NCBI GenBank assembly: GCA_938075305.1
Contig: CALJGV010000008.1
Span: 124,001 to 188,000, forward strand
Direction: 5' to 3'
DNA: 64,000 nucleotides
Source of the DNA: an uncultured bacterium
Lineage (GTDB): Bacteria; Planctomycetota; UBA1135; GCA-002686595
How positions within the stretch are numbered: position 1 is the first letter of the stretch; the number at the start of each line of letters is the position of its first letter. Shown here piece by piece: positions 17,011-24,888 of the stretch. The position numbers and the translations under genes are program-made. The notes under the pieces are model-generated. The model was not told the origin of the DNA, ran no database searches, and saw only the letters and a list, made by a program, of their open reading frames with translations.

Positions 17011-18036
17011 ATGGGGGGAGGGCCGAGAGCGAACCGGATCGTGGCGTCGGCGTGGCTGGCCGCCGCTGGGCTCCTCGCCTGCGCCGGTCCGAGCGCAGAC
17101 CCCGTGCAGCGTGTCCGTGGTCCCATCGCCGCGCGGGTCCTCCAGCCCGCAGCGCTGATCTTCCCCTCGCCGCGCCCGTCCCGCGCGAAGCTCCCCGAGC
17201 GCGGAGACGGCAGGGCCCTCGTTGACCTTCAGTACTCGTCCATCTTCGAGCGCCGGACCTCCGTCGAGGGGGCCGCCAAGTTCGACGGCGAGATCGCCCG
17301 GCTCGCCGCCCAGTTTCTCCTCGGCGCGGGGGACGGGGTCGCGTTCGTCCTCGAGCCGACGCTCCTGTTTGCCACCAGCGGGTTCCTCGACAGCACGATC
17401 GACGCGTTCCACCAGATGACGGGCCTCCCCGGCGGCGGCCGTGAGAACTTCCCCCGGGATCAGTACTCGATGTCACTGGAGCGAGGCGGCGTCACGGCGT
17501 GGTCCCTGGACGAGGACCAGGTGCTCGTCGGCGACCTCCCCGTCTCCGGCATGGTCACGGTGCTCCAGGAAGGGCCGGGCCAGCCCGAGGTCGCGGCTCG
17601 GGTCATGGTGGAGGTCCCCACCGGTGATGAGTCGAGCGGGTCGGGGAGCGGGGGCTGGGACACGGCGGCGGGCGTCGTGTTCGAGAAGTCCGCGGGGAGG
17701 TGGACCTGGAGCGGCCACCTCGACGGTGTGCGCGTGGACACCCCGCGCGCCTTCCTCGACGCCGGCCTCGACGTGGACTTCCTCCTCTTCGTGGGCGCCG
17801 GGGCGGAGTACCGCTGGTCCGACCAAACCTCGCTGCTCCTGCAGCTGCAGTATCGCTCGCCGCTCACGGAGGACCTGCCGCTCGAGGAGATCGACCGCGA
17901 GATCCTCGACCTCGGCGTCGGGATCGCACACGACCTGACCCGTGAGTCCGCGCTCACGATCTCCTTCCACGAGGACGTGGTCGCCGCGGCGGGGCCGGAC
18001 TTCACCCTCTACTTCGGGTTGACCTTCGGCTTCTAG
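17011..18036 (+). CDS. Outer-membrane-type lipoprotein, DUF3187-like
   Basis: 341 residues starting 2 nt after the selenoprotein stop, so almost surely co-transcribed with it. A lipobox (GLLACAG) puts the modified Cys near residue 24. The remainder alternates hydrophobic and polar residues in about twelve strand-like stretches and ends with TLYFGLTFGF. A terminal aromatic is usual for outer-membrane beta-barrels. The plan resembles the DUF3187 family, which is uncharacterised. The link to the redox selenoprotein is by position only. A combined lipobox and barrel is unusual, so the signal may instead be cut by signal peptidase I. Confidence 0.68.
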   Translation: MGGGPRANRIVASAWLAAAGLLACAGPSADPVQRVRGPIAARVLQPAALIFPSPRPSRAKLPERGDGRALVDLQYSSIFERRTSVEGAAKFDGEIARLAAQFLLGAGDGVAFVLEPTLLFATSGFLDSTIDAFHQMTGLPGGGRENFPRDQYSMSLERGGVTAWSLDEDQVLVGDLPVSGMVTVLQEGPGQPEVAARVMVEVPTGDESSGSGSGGWDTAAGVVFEKSAGRWTWSGHLDGVRVDTPRAFLDAGLDVDFLLFVGAGAEYRWSDQTSLLLQLQYRSPLTEDLPLEEIDREILDLGVGIAHDLTRESALTISFHEDVVAAAGPDFTLYFGLTFGF

Positions 18037-18054
18037 GGGGCGCGGCGCCCGGCA

Positions 18055-19203
18055 TCAATCGGTGAGGAGATCGGCGACGGCCTCGGCGTTGTTCGCACCA
18101 TCCTCCTCCCCGACCTCCATGAGGCGCCGGATGTAGTCGCCCTGGAAGAGGACGGTGGAGAGGAGCTCCTGGGACCTCGCGCGCCGCGTACCCCATCGGC
18201 GGGTCAGGAAGCGGAAGGTCCCGGGGAGCTTCGGCTCGAATTCGTTGGCGAGGCTCGCGATGTCGCGGGAGGGACGGATGACGAGGCACTTGATGGGCCT
18301 CAATTCGTGGCGTTGGTCCGGTGGTATCGCGGCGACGAGGCGGTTGATGCGCTCCAGGTGCATCGCGTCTTGATCGAGGACGTCGAGGAAGGTGGCGCTC
18401 ATGAGGTTGCCCAGGATCTGCGCCGCGCGGGGGGGCCCCTTGAACCGGGGCTTGCGCGCCTGGGCCTCGGACGGGCGGAAGCGCGTGGAGATGGCGAGGA
18501 CCCGGTCTGCGCCGAGGTGGACGGCTGGGGCGAGGGGTGCGGTGAGGCGGACTCCGCCGTCGCCGTACCACTCCCCGTCGACCTCGACGGGTGCGAAGAA
18601 GAGGGGGAGGGCCGCCGAGGCGAGGACGTGGTCGACCTTGAGGTTGGTCCGGACGCTGTGGCGGAGGGGGCGCTCCCAGTTCCTGAACTCCCTACCGGCG
18701 GTGAAGGACACCGTCTGACCCGTGGAGTAACGGAGGGCGATCAGGGCGACGGCCTTGAGCCTCCCGGAGTCGACGTTGGCCTGGATCCCCGGCAGATCCT
18801 GCCCCCCGAAGGACGCCTCGAGGAAGCGCCTCAGCGGAGAGCTGTCGACCATCCCGTCGAGGGGCTGCAAGGTCGGCGCCCATCCGATCGCGAGGCGCAT
18901 GCCGATGCAGGCGGCCCGGTGGAGGAGCGCGAGGCCGCGCGTCTCGAACACCGAGTCCACGTCGATGCCCTTCCAGAGTGCCTCGAGCTCCTCGGTGGCG
19001 GCTCCGAAGCTCGCCTCGCTGTTTCCGAGGTGGGCAGCGTTGATGGCGCCGGCGGAGATCCCGGTCAGGATGGAGGGGTCCAGATCTGGGTGGGCACGGC
19101 CGAGCCCGCGGAGCACGCCGACCTGGTACGCCGCGCGGGCGCCACCTCCGAAGAGCGTCAGGGCGAGGCCGGGTTCTCGTACGCCTTGGCTGGGACTGGG
19201 CAT
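18055..19203 (-). CDS. Patatin-like phospholipase
   Basis: 382 residues. Patatin-type lipid acyl hydrolase with the complete catalytic set: FGGGARAAYQVG forms the oxyanion hole, GISAGAINA carries the nucleophile Ser (G-x-S-x-G), and GDGGVR carries the Asp of the dyad. The substrate is probably a membrane phospholipid. No signal peptide is visible, so it is likely cytoplasmic or inner-membrane associated. It is convergent with the DUF3187-like gene (18 bp between stops). Confidence 0.92.
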   Translation of the reverse strand: MPSPSQGVREPGLALTLFGGGARAAYQVGVLRGLGRAHPDLDPSILTGISAGAINAAHLGNSEASFGAATEELEALWKGIDVDSVFETRGLALLHRAACIGMRLAIGWAPTLQPLDGMVDSSPLRRFLEASFGGQDLPGIQANVDSGRLKAVALIALRYSTGQTVSFTAGREFRNWERPLRHSVRTNLKVDHVLASAALPLFFAPVEVDGEWYGDGGVRLTAPLAPAVHLGADRVLAISTRFRPSEAQARKPRFKGPPRAAQILGNLMSATFLDVLDQDAMHLERINRLVAAIPPDQRHELRPIKCLVIRPSRDIASLANEFEPKLPGTFRFLTRRWGTRRARSQELLSTVLFQGDYIRRLMEVGEEDGANNAEAVADLLTD

Positions 19204-19310
19204 CGGTCGGAGTGGGTGCTGGGGGGGCGGGGCACCCGGCCCCAGTCTGCCCGCCTCGGGGCGGCTTTCGAAACCTCCAACCGGCTCAATGGGCAGGGTG
19301 GCCCGGCCTC

Positions 19311-19652
19311 TCAGCGCTCGATCCGGACCTCGAGTGCGCCACCGCCGTTGATCTCACGGATCAGGGTCACGCCGAGCTGCTGTCCCTCCGGACCGCGGAG
19401 CCAGCGTGCCATGGCTGGCCCCAGGACGCCGTTCCCGCCCTTGCTCCCGAAGCCCCTCCCGGTGATCACGTGCACCGGGCTCCTGCGGACCGCACGGCAG
19501 CGGGTGAGCTCCGCCCTGAGCCGGCGCTCGGCCTGCTCGACGGTGCAGCCGTGAAGGTCCACCTCGTGGACCTCGGCCCCGTCCTCCTCGTCGAGATCGG
19601 GGTCGTCCTCGGGATCAAACCGGCGCCTGCGATGACGATTCCCAGCGGCCAT
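19311..19652 (-). CDS. Small Smr-domain protein
   Basis: 113 residues from the ATG at 19652. An acidic/basic N-terminal tail precedes an Smr domain with EVDLHGCTVEQAERRL (the LDxHG signature), VHVITGRGFGSKGG (the TGxG signature) and a final GGGALEVRIER strand. Smr domains bind or cut nucleic acids. Stand-alone versions such as SmrA/SmrB are nucleases, SmrB acting on mRNA of collided ribosomes. Whether this one is a nuclease is inferred only from the motifs. The long upstream frame lies over the divergent lipoprotein and is rejected. Confidence 0.87.
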   Translation of the reverse strand: MAAGNRHRRRRFDPEDDPDLDEEDGAEVHEVDLHGCTVEQAERRLRAELTRCRAVRRSPVHVITGRGFGSKGGNGVLGPAMARWLRGPEGQQLGVTLIREINGGGALEVRIER

Positions 19653-19745
19653 GGCTCCTATATCGGACAGGATCGGCCCAGAATAATGGCCCGCCCGGCG
19701 GAATCCCCGCCGACGCCCACCACGCCCCCGGATACCCGTTCTCAA

Positions 19746-19958
19746 ATGGATCTCCCCCGCCTCCGCCTCACGCTCCTCGCCCTCCCCCTGGCCGTCGCCT
19801 GCGCCTCGAACGAGACCTCGACCACCGAGCCCCTGGCCACGGAGACCAAGGCGAGCGTCGAGGCCCAGCAGCTGGACCCGAACGACCCGAACGACGAGGT
19901 CTGCCCCGTGACGGGCGCCATGCAGCTCAAGTCCGACGCGGGATCCAGCCCGCACTGA
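19746..19958 (+). CDS. Small secreted lipoprotein of unknown function
   Basis: 70 residues. A hydrophobic signal (LTLLALPLAVACAS) ends in a lipobox with the Cys at residue 19. The mature part is a short Thr/Glu-rich linker, then DPNDPNDEVCPVTGAM with one more Cys, and a soluble tail. No family is recognised. It is convergent with phosphate acetyltransferase. The in-frame extension upstream overlaps the Smr gene and has no signal. Confidence 0.7.
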   Translation: MDLPRLRLTLLALPLAVACASNETSTTEPLATETKASVEAQQLDPNDPNDEVCPVTGAMQLKSDAGSSPH

Positions 19959-20003
19959 GGGCCCCTCGAGCCCCCTGAAGGAGCTCGCGGGCGCTCGGAT
20001 GCC

Positions 20004-20954
20004 TCAGCCGGCAAGCGCCGCGGCGATGCAGGCCACCTCGACGATGTCGTCGGCGCTGCAGCCGCGGGAGAGGTCCATGAAGGGGCGCTCCAGGCCCTGG
20101 ACCAGGGGCCCGAGGGCCGTGGCCCCCGCGAGGCGCTGGGTCAGCTTGTAGGCGATGTTCCCCGCGTCGAGGTCGGGGAAGATCAGCACGTTGGCTTGGC
20201 CCGCGAGGGGAGAGCGGGGCGCCTTGCGCTCCGCGACGGCCGGGACGATGGCCGCGTCGACCTGGAGCTCGCCGTCGCTGGTGAGGCCGGGCGCGCGCTC
20301 CTTGAGCATGGCAGCGGCCTCACGGACCTTGTCCACGTGGGGGTGATCGGCGGACCCCTTCGTGGAGAACGAGAGCAGCGCGACCTTCGGCGCTTCGCCC
20401 ACGAGGCGTCGGTGGCTCTCGGCGGTGGAGATGGCGATGTCGACCAGCTGCTCCGCGCTGGGGTCCGGCACGACGCCGCAATCCCCATAGGTCAGCGCGC
20501 GATCCGGGAAGACCATCAGGAAGCAGGACGAGAGCGTCTTCATCCCCCGCTGGAGGCCGATGACCTGGAGGCCAGCGCGGAGCACGTCAGCCGTGGCGGC
20601 CTCCGAGCCAGCGACGCCGCCGACGCAGTCCCCCGAGGCCACCAGGGCAGCCCCGAAGGTGAGCGGGTCGCGCATGCGCTCGGCGGCCTGCTCGAGCGTC
20701 ATGCCCTTGGCCTTGCGCCGCTCCTGGAGCGCGACGGCGAAGGCCTCGGCACGGGGATCCCGCAGCGGATCGATCACCTCGACCCCGGAGGGCACGTTGC
20801 CCATGCCGCGCGAGGCCACGAGCACCGGGTGGACGAGGCCCTCGGCGGCCAGGCGGGTGGCCGCCTGGACGACGCGCTCGTCCGACGCCTCCGGCAGGAC
20901 GACGCGGGCGTCCGACCTGCGGGCGCGCTCTCGGAGCTCTAGGAGCAGATCCAC
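20004..20954 (-). CDS. pta: Phosphate acetyltransferase
   Basis: 316 residues from a GTG. It interconverts acetyl-CoA and acetyl phosphate. The family signature is clear: [31 protein letters not shown] (near residue 110), [31 protein letters not shown], and [25 protein letters not shown] near the C-terminus. This is the short, single-domain form without the N-terminal DRTGG region. It begins 2 nt after the AtuA-like C-terminal gene ends, so the three minus-strand genes form an operon. No acetate kinase is seen nearby. Confidence 0.94.
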   Translation of the reverse strand: MDLLLELRERARRSDARVVLPEASDERVVQAATRLAAEGLVHPVLVASRGMGNVPSGVEVIDPLRDPRAEAFAVALQERRKAKGMTLEQAAERMRDPLTFGAALVASGDCVGGVAGSEAATADVLRAGLQVIGLQRGMKTLSSCFLMVFPDRALTYGDCGVVPDPSAEQLVDIAISTAESHRRLVGEAPKVALLSFSTKGSADHPHVDKVREAAAMLKERAPGLTSDGELQVDAAIVPAVAERKAPRSPLAGQANVLIFPDLDAGNIAYKLTQRLAGATALGPLVQGLERPFMDLSRGCSADDIVEVACIAAALAG

Positions 20955-20956
20955 CG

Positions 20957-21301
20957 TCAGCTCCCCACGCTACGGAGGACGTCGTCGGGGATGTCGAGCT
21001 CCATCCGCAGGAGCGCGAGCCCGTGGGTCTTGCCCTGGGCATCGGTCTTCAGGGAGGCGGAGCCCCCGCCGCCGAGGCTGTCCTCCAGCAGGAAGTTGAG
21101 CACGCCCATGTTGGGCGCCTCGAACCGCCGGACACCGCCGTGGTTGATGCCCTTGAAGTGCTCGCGGACGACCTCCTCGGTGAGGGCCTCCCGGAGGAAG
21201 GCGTAGGCCGCGTCCGAGCGTGCGATGACGCCGACGTTGGAGCCTTCCCCCTTGTCTCCCGAGCGGGCGTAGGCGATCTGGTCGAGGGTGGTGAGGGTCA
21301 T
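20957..21301 (-). CDS. AtuA-like C-terminal domain protein
   Basis: 114 residues from an ATG overlapping the stop of the larger AtuA gene (ATGA). It matches the small C-terminal domain found after the DUF1446 domain in AtuA-like proteins ([55 protein letters not shown]). In many bacteria both parts are one polypeptide. Here they are two coupled genes, so the products probably form one complex. Biochemical role is unknown. The name comes from the acyclic terpene utilisation cluster of pseudomonads. Confidence 0.84.
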   Translation of the reverse strand: MTLTTLDQIAYARSGDKGEGSNVGVIARSDAAYAFLREALTEEVVREHFKGINHGGVRRFEAPNMGVLNFLLEDSLGGGGSASLKTDAQGKTHGLALLRMELDIPDDVLRSVGS

Positions 21302-22689
21302 GAGGGGCCTCCGGGCTGGAGCTCGTGAACGGAGACGGTGGAGCGGACCTTGGTCTTGTCCAGGAGCGCTGGCCAGTAGCCGATGATCTCCGTGGCCTTC
21401 GGGCGGCCACCGGCGAAGCCGGTCACGCCGGGGGGGCCGCTGGTGACGAGCGGCACGAGCTCCGAGCCGAAGCGGTTGACCTTGGCCCGGTCCGGCCCCT
21501 TCACGCCGAGGCGCAGGACCACCTCGGAGGGCTCGTCGCTCCCGGCGACCGGGACCCCCTCGTGGCAGACGTTGGCGCCCACAAACTCCACCAGGCGCTC
21601 GTGCTCGGGGTACTCGAACCCGTCGTAGGCGAGGCGCTGCCAGACGATCTCGCTGGCGAGGCGCGCCTTCGCGAGAGCGTCGGGGCCCGAGATGGTGAGC
21701 TGGCCCACCGACTTCCAGCCGTCCTGGAAGCTCATGGATACCTTGTAGGTGGGGGTGGCGGGGGCGCCCTTGACGCCGCTGATGCGCACCCGGTCGCCGC
21801 CCTCGTCGTCGATCTGGAACGAGGTGAAGTCGGCCACCACGTCGGGGGTGATGTAGTTCGCGGGGTCGCCCATCTCGTAGCTGAGCTGGTGGACGACGGT
21901 GTCCCTCGAGACCCGCCCGCCCGTGCCCTCGTGCTTGGTGACGGTGAAGGTCCCGTCTGCAGAGGCCTCGACGATCGGGTAGCCGATCATGGCCATGTTC
22001 TCGATCGACTGCCAGTCGGTGTAGTTGCCCCCGGTGCACTGGGCGCCGCACTCGAGGATGTGGCCGGCGACCGTGCCCGCGGCGAGCTGGTCGAGGTCCG
22101 CCTCCGTCCAGCCGAACTCGTGGATCAGCGGTCCTATGACCAGACCCGGGTCGGTGCCGCGCCCCGTGATGACGATGTCGGCGCCCTGGTCCAGGGCCTC
22201 GGCGATGGGGAAGGCGCCCAGGTAGACGTTGGCGCTGGTGACCTTCTCGCGCACCGGGGCGAGGGCCTCGCCCGTGTCCATGTTGGTGAAGGCCTCGCCG
22301 CCGTCCATGAGACCGTCGAGCTCGCCGAGGATGTCATCGCCCTCCACCACGGCGACCTTGACCCCCTCGAGGCCGTGCTTGCGCACCACTTCGAGGACCG
22401 CGTCCTTGCAGGCCATCGGGTTGACGCCGCCGGCGTTGGCGACGATCTTCACGCCCTTCTCCATGGCCTTCGGCAGGACCCGATCCAGGAGCGCCACGAA
22501 GTCGGTCGCGTAGCCCTTGGAGGGGTCACGCGTCTTCAGCTTCTGCATGATGCTCATGGTCACCTCGGCGAGGTAGTCGAGCGTCAGGTAGTCGAGGGGC
22601 CCCTCTTCGATGAGGCGAACGGGGCCGAGGATCGAGTCTCCCCAGAAGCCCTGGCCGTTGGCGATGAGGACCTTGTCCTTGGATTTCAT
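21298..22689 (-). CDS. AtuA-like (DUF1446) protein
   Basis: 463 residues from the ATG at 22689. A longer open frame overlaps the divergent peptidase gene and is rejected. Typical DUF1446 features are visible: IANGQGFWGDSILGPVRLIE at the start, DYLTLDYLAEVTMSIM, KIVANAGGVNPMAC, and DIVITGRGTDPGLVIGPLIHEFGW. GTVAGHILECGAQCTGGNYTDW, GYPIVEASADGTF and KHEGTGGRVS follow. Related proteins sit in acyl-CoA and terpene breakdown clusters. Coupling here to phosphate acetyltransferase suggests acyl or acetyl metabolism, which is inference. Confidence 0.88.
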   Translation of the reverse strand: MKSKDKVLIANGQGFWGDSILGPVRLIEEGPLDYLTLDYLAEVTMSIMQKLKTRDPSKGYATDFVALLDRVLPKAMEKGVKIVANAGGVNPMACKDAVLEVVRKHGLEGVKVAVVEGDDILGELDGLMDGGEAFTNMDTGEALAPVREKVTSANVYLGAFPIAEALDQGADIVITGRGTDPGLVIGPLIHEFGWTEADLDQLAAGTVAGHILECGAQCTGGNYTDWQSIENMAMIGYPIVEASADGTFTVTKHEGTGGRVSRDTVVHQLSYEMGDPANYITPDVVADFTSFQIDDEGGDRVRISGVKGAPATPTYKVSMSFQDGWKSVGQLTISGPDALAKARLASEIVWQRLAYDGFEYPEHERLVEFVGANVCHEGVPVAGSDEPSEVVLRLGVKGPDRAKVNRFGSELVPLVTSGPPGVTGFAGGRPKATEIIGYWPALLDKTKVRSTVSVHELQPGGPS

Positions 22690-22739
22690 GGCGCGCAGTG
22701 GGTGGGGATCGGGTGGCGTTACCGCGATCCGGGTCGGCG

Positions 22740-22749
22740 AGTCTACCCT
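22740..22749. promoter_or_regulatory. Overlapping divergent -10 hexamers
   Basis: AGTCTACCCT contains TAGACT for the minus-strand atuA-like operon and TACCCT for the plus-strand peptidase gene, overlapping by 2 bp. Leaders of roughly 35-50 nt would result. No clear -35 boxes are seen. Confidence 0.35.
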
Positions 22750-22788
22750 CTGAGGCATCCGCGCTCCCGCCCACCCGCCCTGCTCCCC

Positions 22789-23388
22789 ATGCGCTCCCTC
22801 CTCCTCACCGGCTTCGAGCCCTTCCTGGACGTCCACCTGAACCCCAGCGGCGAGGTCGCGCGGGCGCTCGACGGCGCCCGCCTGGGCGGCGGAGCCAGGG
22901 GAGACCTCGAGGTCCGCGGACGGGTCTTGCCCGTGGCCTTCGAGCGTGCCCCGCGCGAGCTCGAGGCGGCACTCGAAGAGCTCGGCGAGGGGGTGGCGGC
23001 CGTGGTCTCGCTGGGCGTCCACCGGGGGAACGCCTTCCGGCTCGAGGAGCGGGCCCGGTCGGTCTTCCAGAGCACGCAACCTGACAACGACGGACGCCTC
23101 GGGGTCGAGGTCCGGCTGGAGGGGCCGCCGGAGCGCCGGACGACCCTCGACCTGGAGCGGTGCGAACGATGGCTCCGGGAAGCGGGGGCGGTGGAGGTCT
23201 CGCGCTCCAGCGACGCGGGCGGGTACCTGTGCGAGCGGATCTACCGCGCCGGGCTGGACGCTGCGCAGGAGCTCCACGTCCCGGCCCTCTTCCTACACGT
23301 CCCTCCCGTTGAGCACCTCACGGTCTCCCAGCAGGAGCGGGTCGTCCGGGGATTCCTCCAGGCCCTCAGCCTGCACCTCGGCGGCTGA
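22789..23388 (+). CDS. Pyroglutamyl-peptidase I family cysteine peptidase
   Basis: 199 residues. It removes N-terminal pyroglutamate from peptides. The start LLTGFEPFLDVHLNPSGEVA is canonical. The triad is visible as Glu in FRLEERARS, Cys in SSDAGGYLCERIY and His in LFLHVPPVEH. Length is slightly below the usual 210-215. It is convergent with the Met-rich secreted protein. The frame is open far upstream, but that lies over the AtuA-like gene. Confidence 0.92.
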   Translation: MRSLLLTGFEPFLDVHLNPSGEVARALDGARLGGGARGDLEVRGRVLPVAFERAPRELEAALEELGEGVAAVVSLGVHRGNAFRLEERARSVFQSTQPDNDGRLGVEVRLEGPPERRTTLDLERCERWLREAGAVEVSRSSDAGGYLCERIYRAGLDAAQELHVPALFLHVPPVEHLTVSQQERVVRGFLQALSLHLGG

Positions 23389-23421
23389 GGCAATCCGGCT
23401 AGCGGGGTCGAGGAATGAGCG

Positions 23422-23452
23422 AGGCGCCCCTCGCCAGTGGCGGGGGGCGCCT
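23422..23452. terminator. Strong hairpin between convergent genes
   Basis: A 14-bp stem with one G-U pair (23422-23435 with 23439-23452) closes a 3-nt loop, 34 nt after the peptidase stop. No T tract follows on either strand. It is a likely transcript 3' end or bidirectional barrier. Confidence 0.55.
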
Positions 23453-23496
23453 GCAGAGGACCGGAAGCGCGGGGCTCCTGGTCTGGGCGAGTGCGC

Positions 23497-23514
23497 GGGA
23501 CCGTCAACGGTCCC
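23497..23514 (-). terminator. Second hairpin after the Met-rich gene
   Basis: GGGACCGT (23497-23504) and ACGGTCCC (23507-23514) form a perfect repeat a few nucleotides past the minus-strand stop at 23521. No T tract is present, so termination is only inferred. Confidence 0.35.
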
Positions 23515-23520
23515 AGCGAC

Positions 23521-24588
23521 TCACTCGGTCTCCATGCTGGTCTTGATGGTGCCGGACATGGCCATCTCCATGCCCAGGTCCATGGACTGGCCGCCCATGT
23601 CCATACCCATGGCCATGTCCATGCCGATCTCGAGGTCCGCCTGGAGGCTAAAGCTGTGTGCGTGGCCAGCGGCGACGTTCCAGAGGAGCTCACCGGTGCC
23701 TTCGAAGGCCATGGTGAGGTCCATCCGGTCGATGCTCATCTCGGCGGGGAGTTCCTCGCCGCCCATGGCTTCGGCGGCCATTTCGGACATGTCCGCGGAG
23801 GCGGAGACCTCCATCTCGAGCTCGATCACGGCGACGCTCGTGCCGTCGACGTCACGCATTTCGACGAACTTGCCGGTGGCGCTGCCCTCGACGGCGTCCT
23901 CGAAGAACTGGCGGAAGTCGGACATCATCGCCGGGTCCGGACCCATGCCGGCCTGGGCGCCGTCGACTTCCATCTCGATCTTGAGGTCTCCGCCCGGGGC
24001 CATGACGTCGACCAGACCCATCAGGTCGATGTCGTAGGACTCACCCTCGGCAAGCTCGCCCTCGGGCAGCAGCGCGCGGTAGTCCATGTCCTCGGACAGG
24101 TTCTCAAGGAGCTCGGCGTCGCCCTCTTCTCCCTCGGGGAAGCTGAGCTCGTACTCACCGTCCTCGTCGTTCCAGGTGAAGATGACGGTGGAGCCCTCGA
24201 GCTCCGAGCTGCCCGACCCGTTGGGGGACTGGCTCTCCTCTTCGCCCATCATGTTCATCACGACGTCCATCTCCAGCTCGGAGCCGACCGCGTCGTAGGT
24301 GCGAGAGAGCTTCTTCGGCTGACCGGGGGCGAGGGCGATGTACTCGTCGGAGACCACAGTGGTCGCGACCATCTCCATGCTCATCTCGATGTCCGGCACC
24401 ATCGGGCTCGGCTCGCCGTTCATCGTCATCGCCATGTCGTCCATCTCCATGGTCGTGGTCGACACGAACGTCTTGGTGAGGGAGGACCCGGCCTTGGGGG
24501 CGAATTCAATCTTCGCAGCCTCGTTGCCGGAGAACGCGAAGAGGGCGGGGATGGCCACCGCGGTGGCGAGGGCGAACTGGGTACGCAT
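23521..24588 (-). CDS. Secreted Met- and acid-rich protein
   Basis: 355 residues with a signal peptide (about 1-25). The mature chain is strongly acidic and unusually rich in Met. Many stretches alternate Met with Glu, Asp, Ala or Gly (MEMDDMAMTMNG, EMSMEMVATTVV, GMDMAMGMDMGGQSMDLGME). The pattern suggests many beta strands, with a disordered NGSGSSELEG linker. There is no Cys in the mature part and no recognised domain. Clustered Met can bind Cu(I) or act as an oxidant sink, but alternating residues may only reflect beta structure. It begins after a 300-bp gap. Confidence 0.72.
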   Translation of the reverse strand: MRTQFALATAVAIPALFAFSGNEAAKIEFAPKAGSSLTKTFVSTTTMEMDDMAMTMNGEPSPMVPDIEMSMEMVATTVVSDEYIALAPGQPKKLSRTYDAVGSELEMDVVMNMMGEEESQSPNGSGSSELEGSTVIFTWNDEDGEYELSFPEGEEGDAELLENLSEDMDYRALLPEGELAEGESYDIDLMGLVDVMAPGGDLKIEMEVDGAQAGMGPDPAMMSDFRQFFEDAVEGSATGKFVEMRDVDGTSVAVIELEMEVSASADMSEMAAEAMGGEELPAEMSIDRMDLTMAFEGTGELLWNVAAGHAHSFSLQADLEIGMDMAMGMDMGGQSMDLGMEMAMSGTIKTSMETE

Positions 24589-24888
24589 GGGGGCTGGTTG
24601 CTTGTAGGAAGTGGGGGGGCCGAGAAGACCCCCGAGGCCGCGGGTGAACCGCGAGGGCGGTCGGGGGCGTCAGCGCGCCCCTTTTTCGGCGCCTATTCAT
24701 GCGTCTCGCCCCCGCCTTGCGCCTCAATTTTCTGCGGCAAGTTCGTCACAGGGGGCCCACGGGCGTTGTCGGGTTGCCGCGGAGGCGCCGTGGGGGGCAG
24801 GGGCACATGGGGAAATGAAACGGCCCCCCGGGAGCCGTAGCTGCCGGGGGGCCGTCGGGGAGGGCGGAGGGCCGCCGCTCGCAGGGGC
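24589..24888. other. 300-bp gap upstream of the Met-rich gene
   Basis: No open frame with a recognisable product is present on either strand. The right part contains the terminator of the M36 peptidase gene (24820-24855). The left part should hold the promoter of the Met-rich gene, but no convincing box is seen. Confidence 0.5.
24811..24855 (-). terminator. Rho-independent terminator of the M36 peptidase gene
   Basis: A perfect 12-bp stem (24820-24831 with 24844-24855) with a 12-nt loop lies 34 nt past the stop at 24889. On the minus strand it is followed by TTTCATTTC, a T-rich tail. This is the clearest terminator in the window. Confidence 0.82.
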
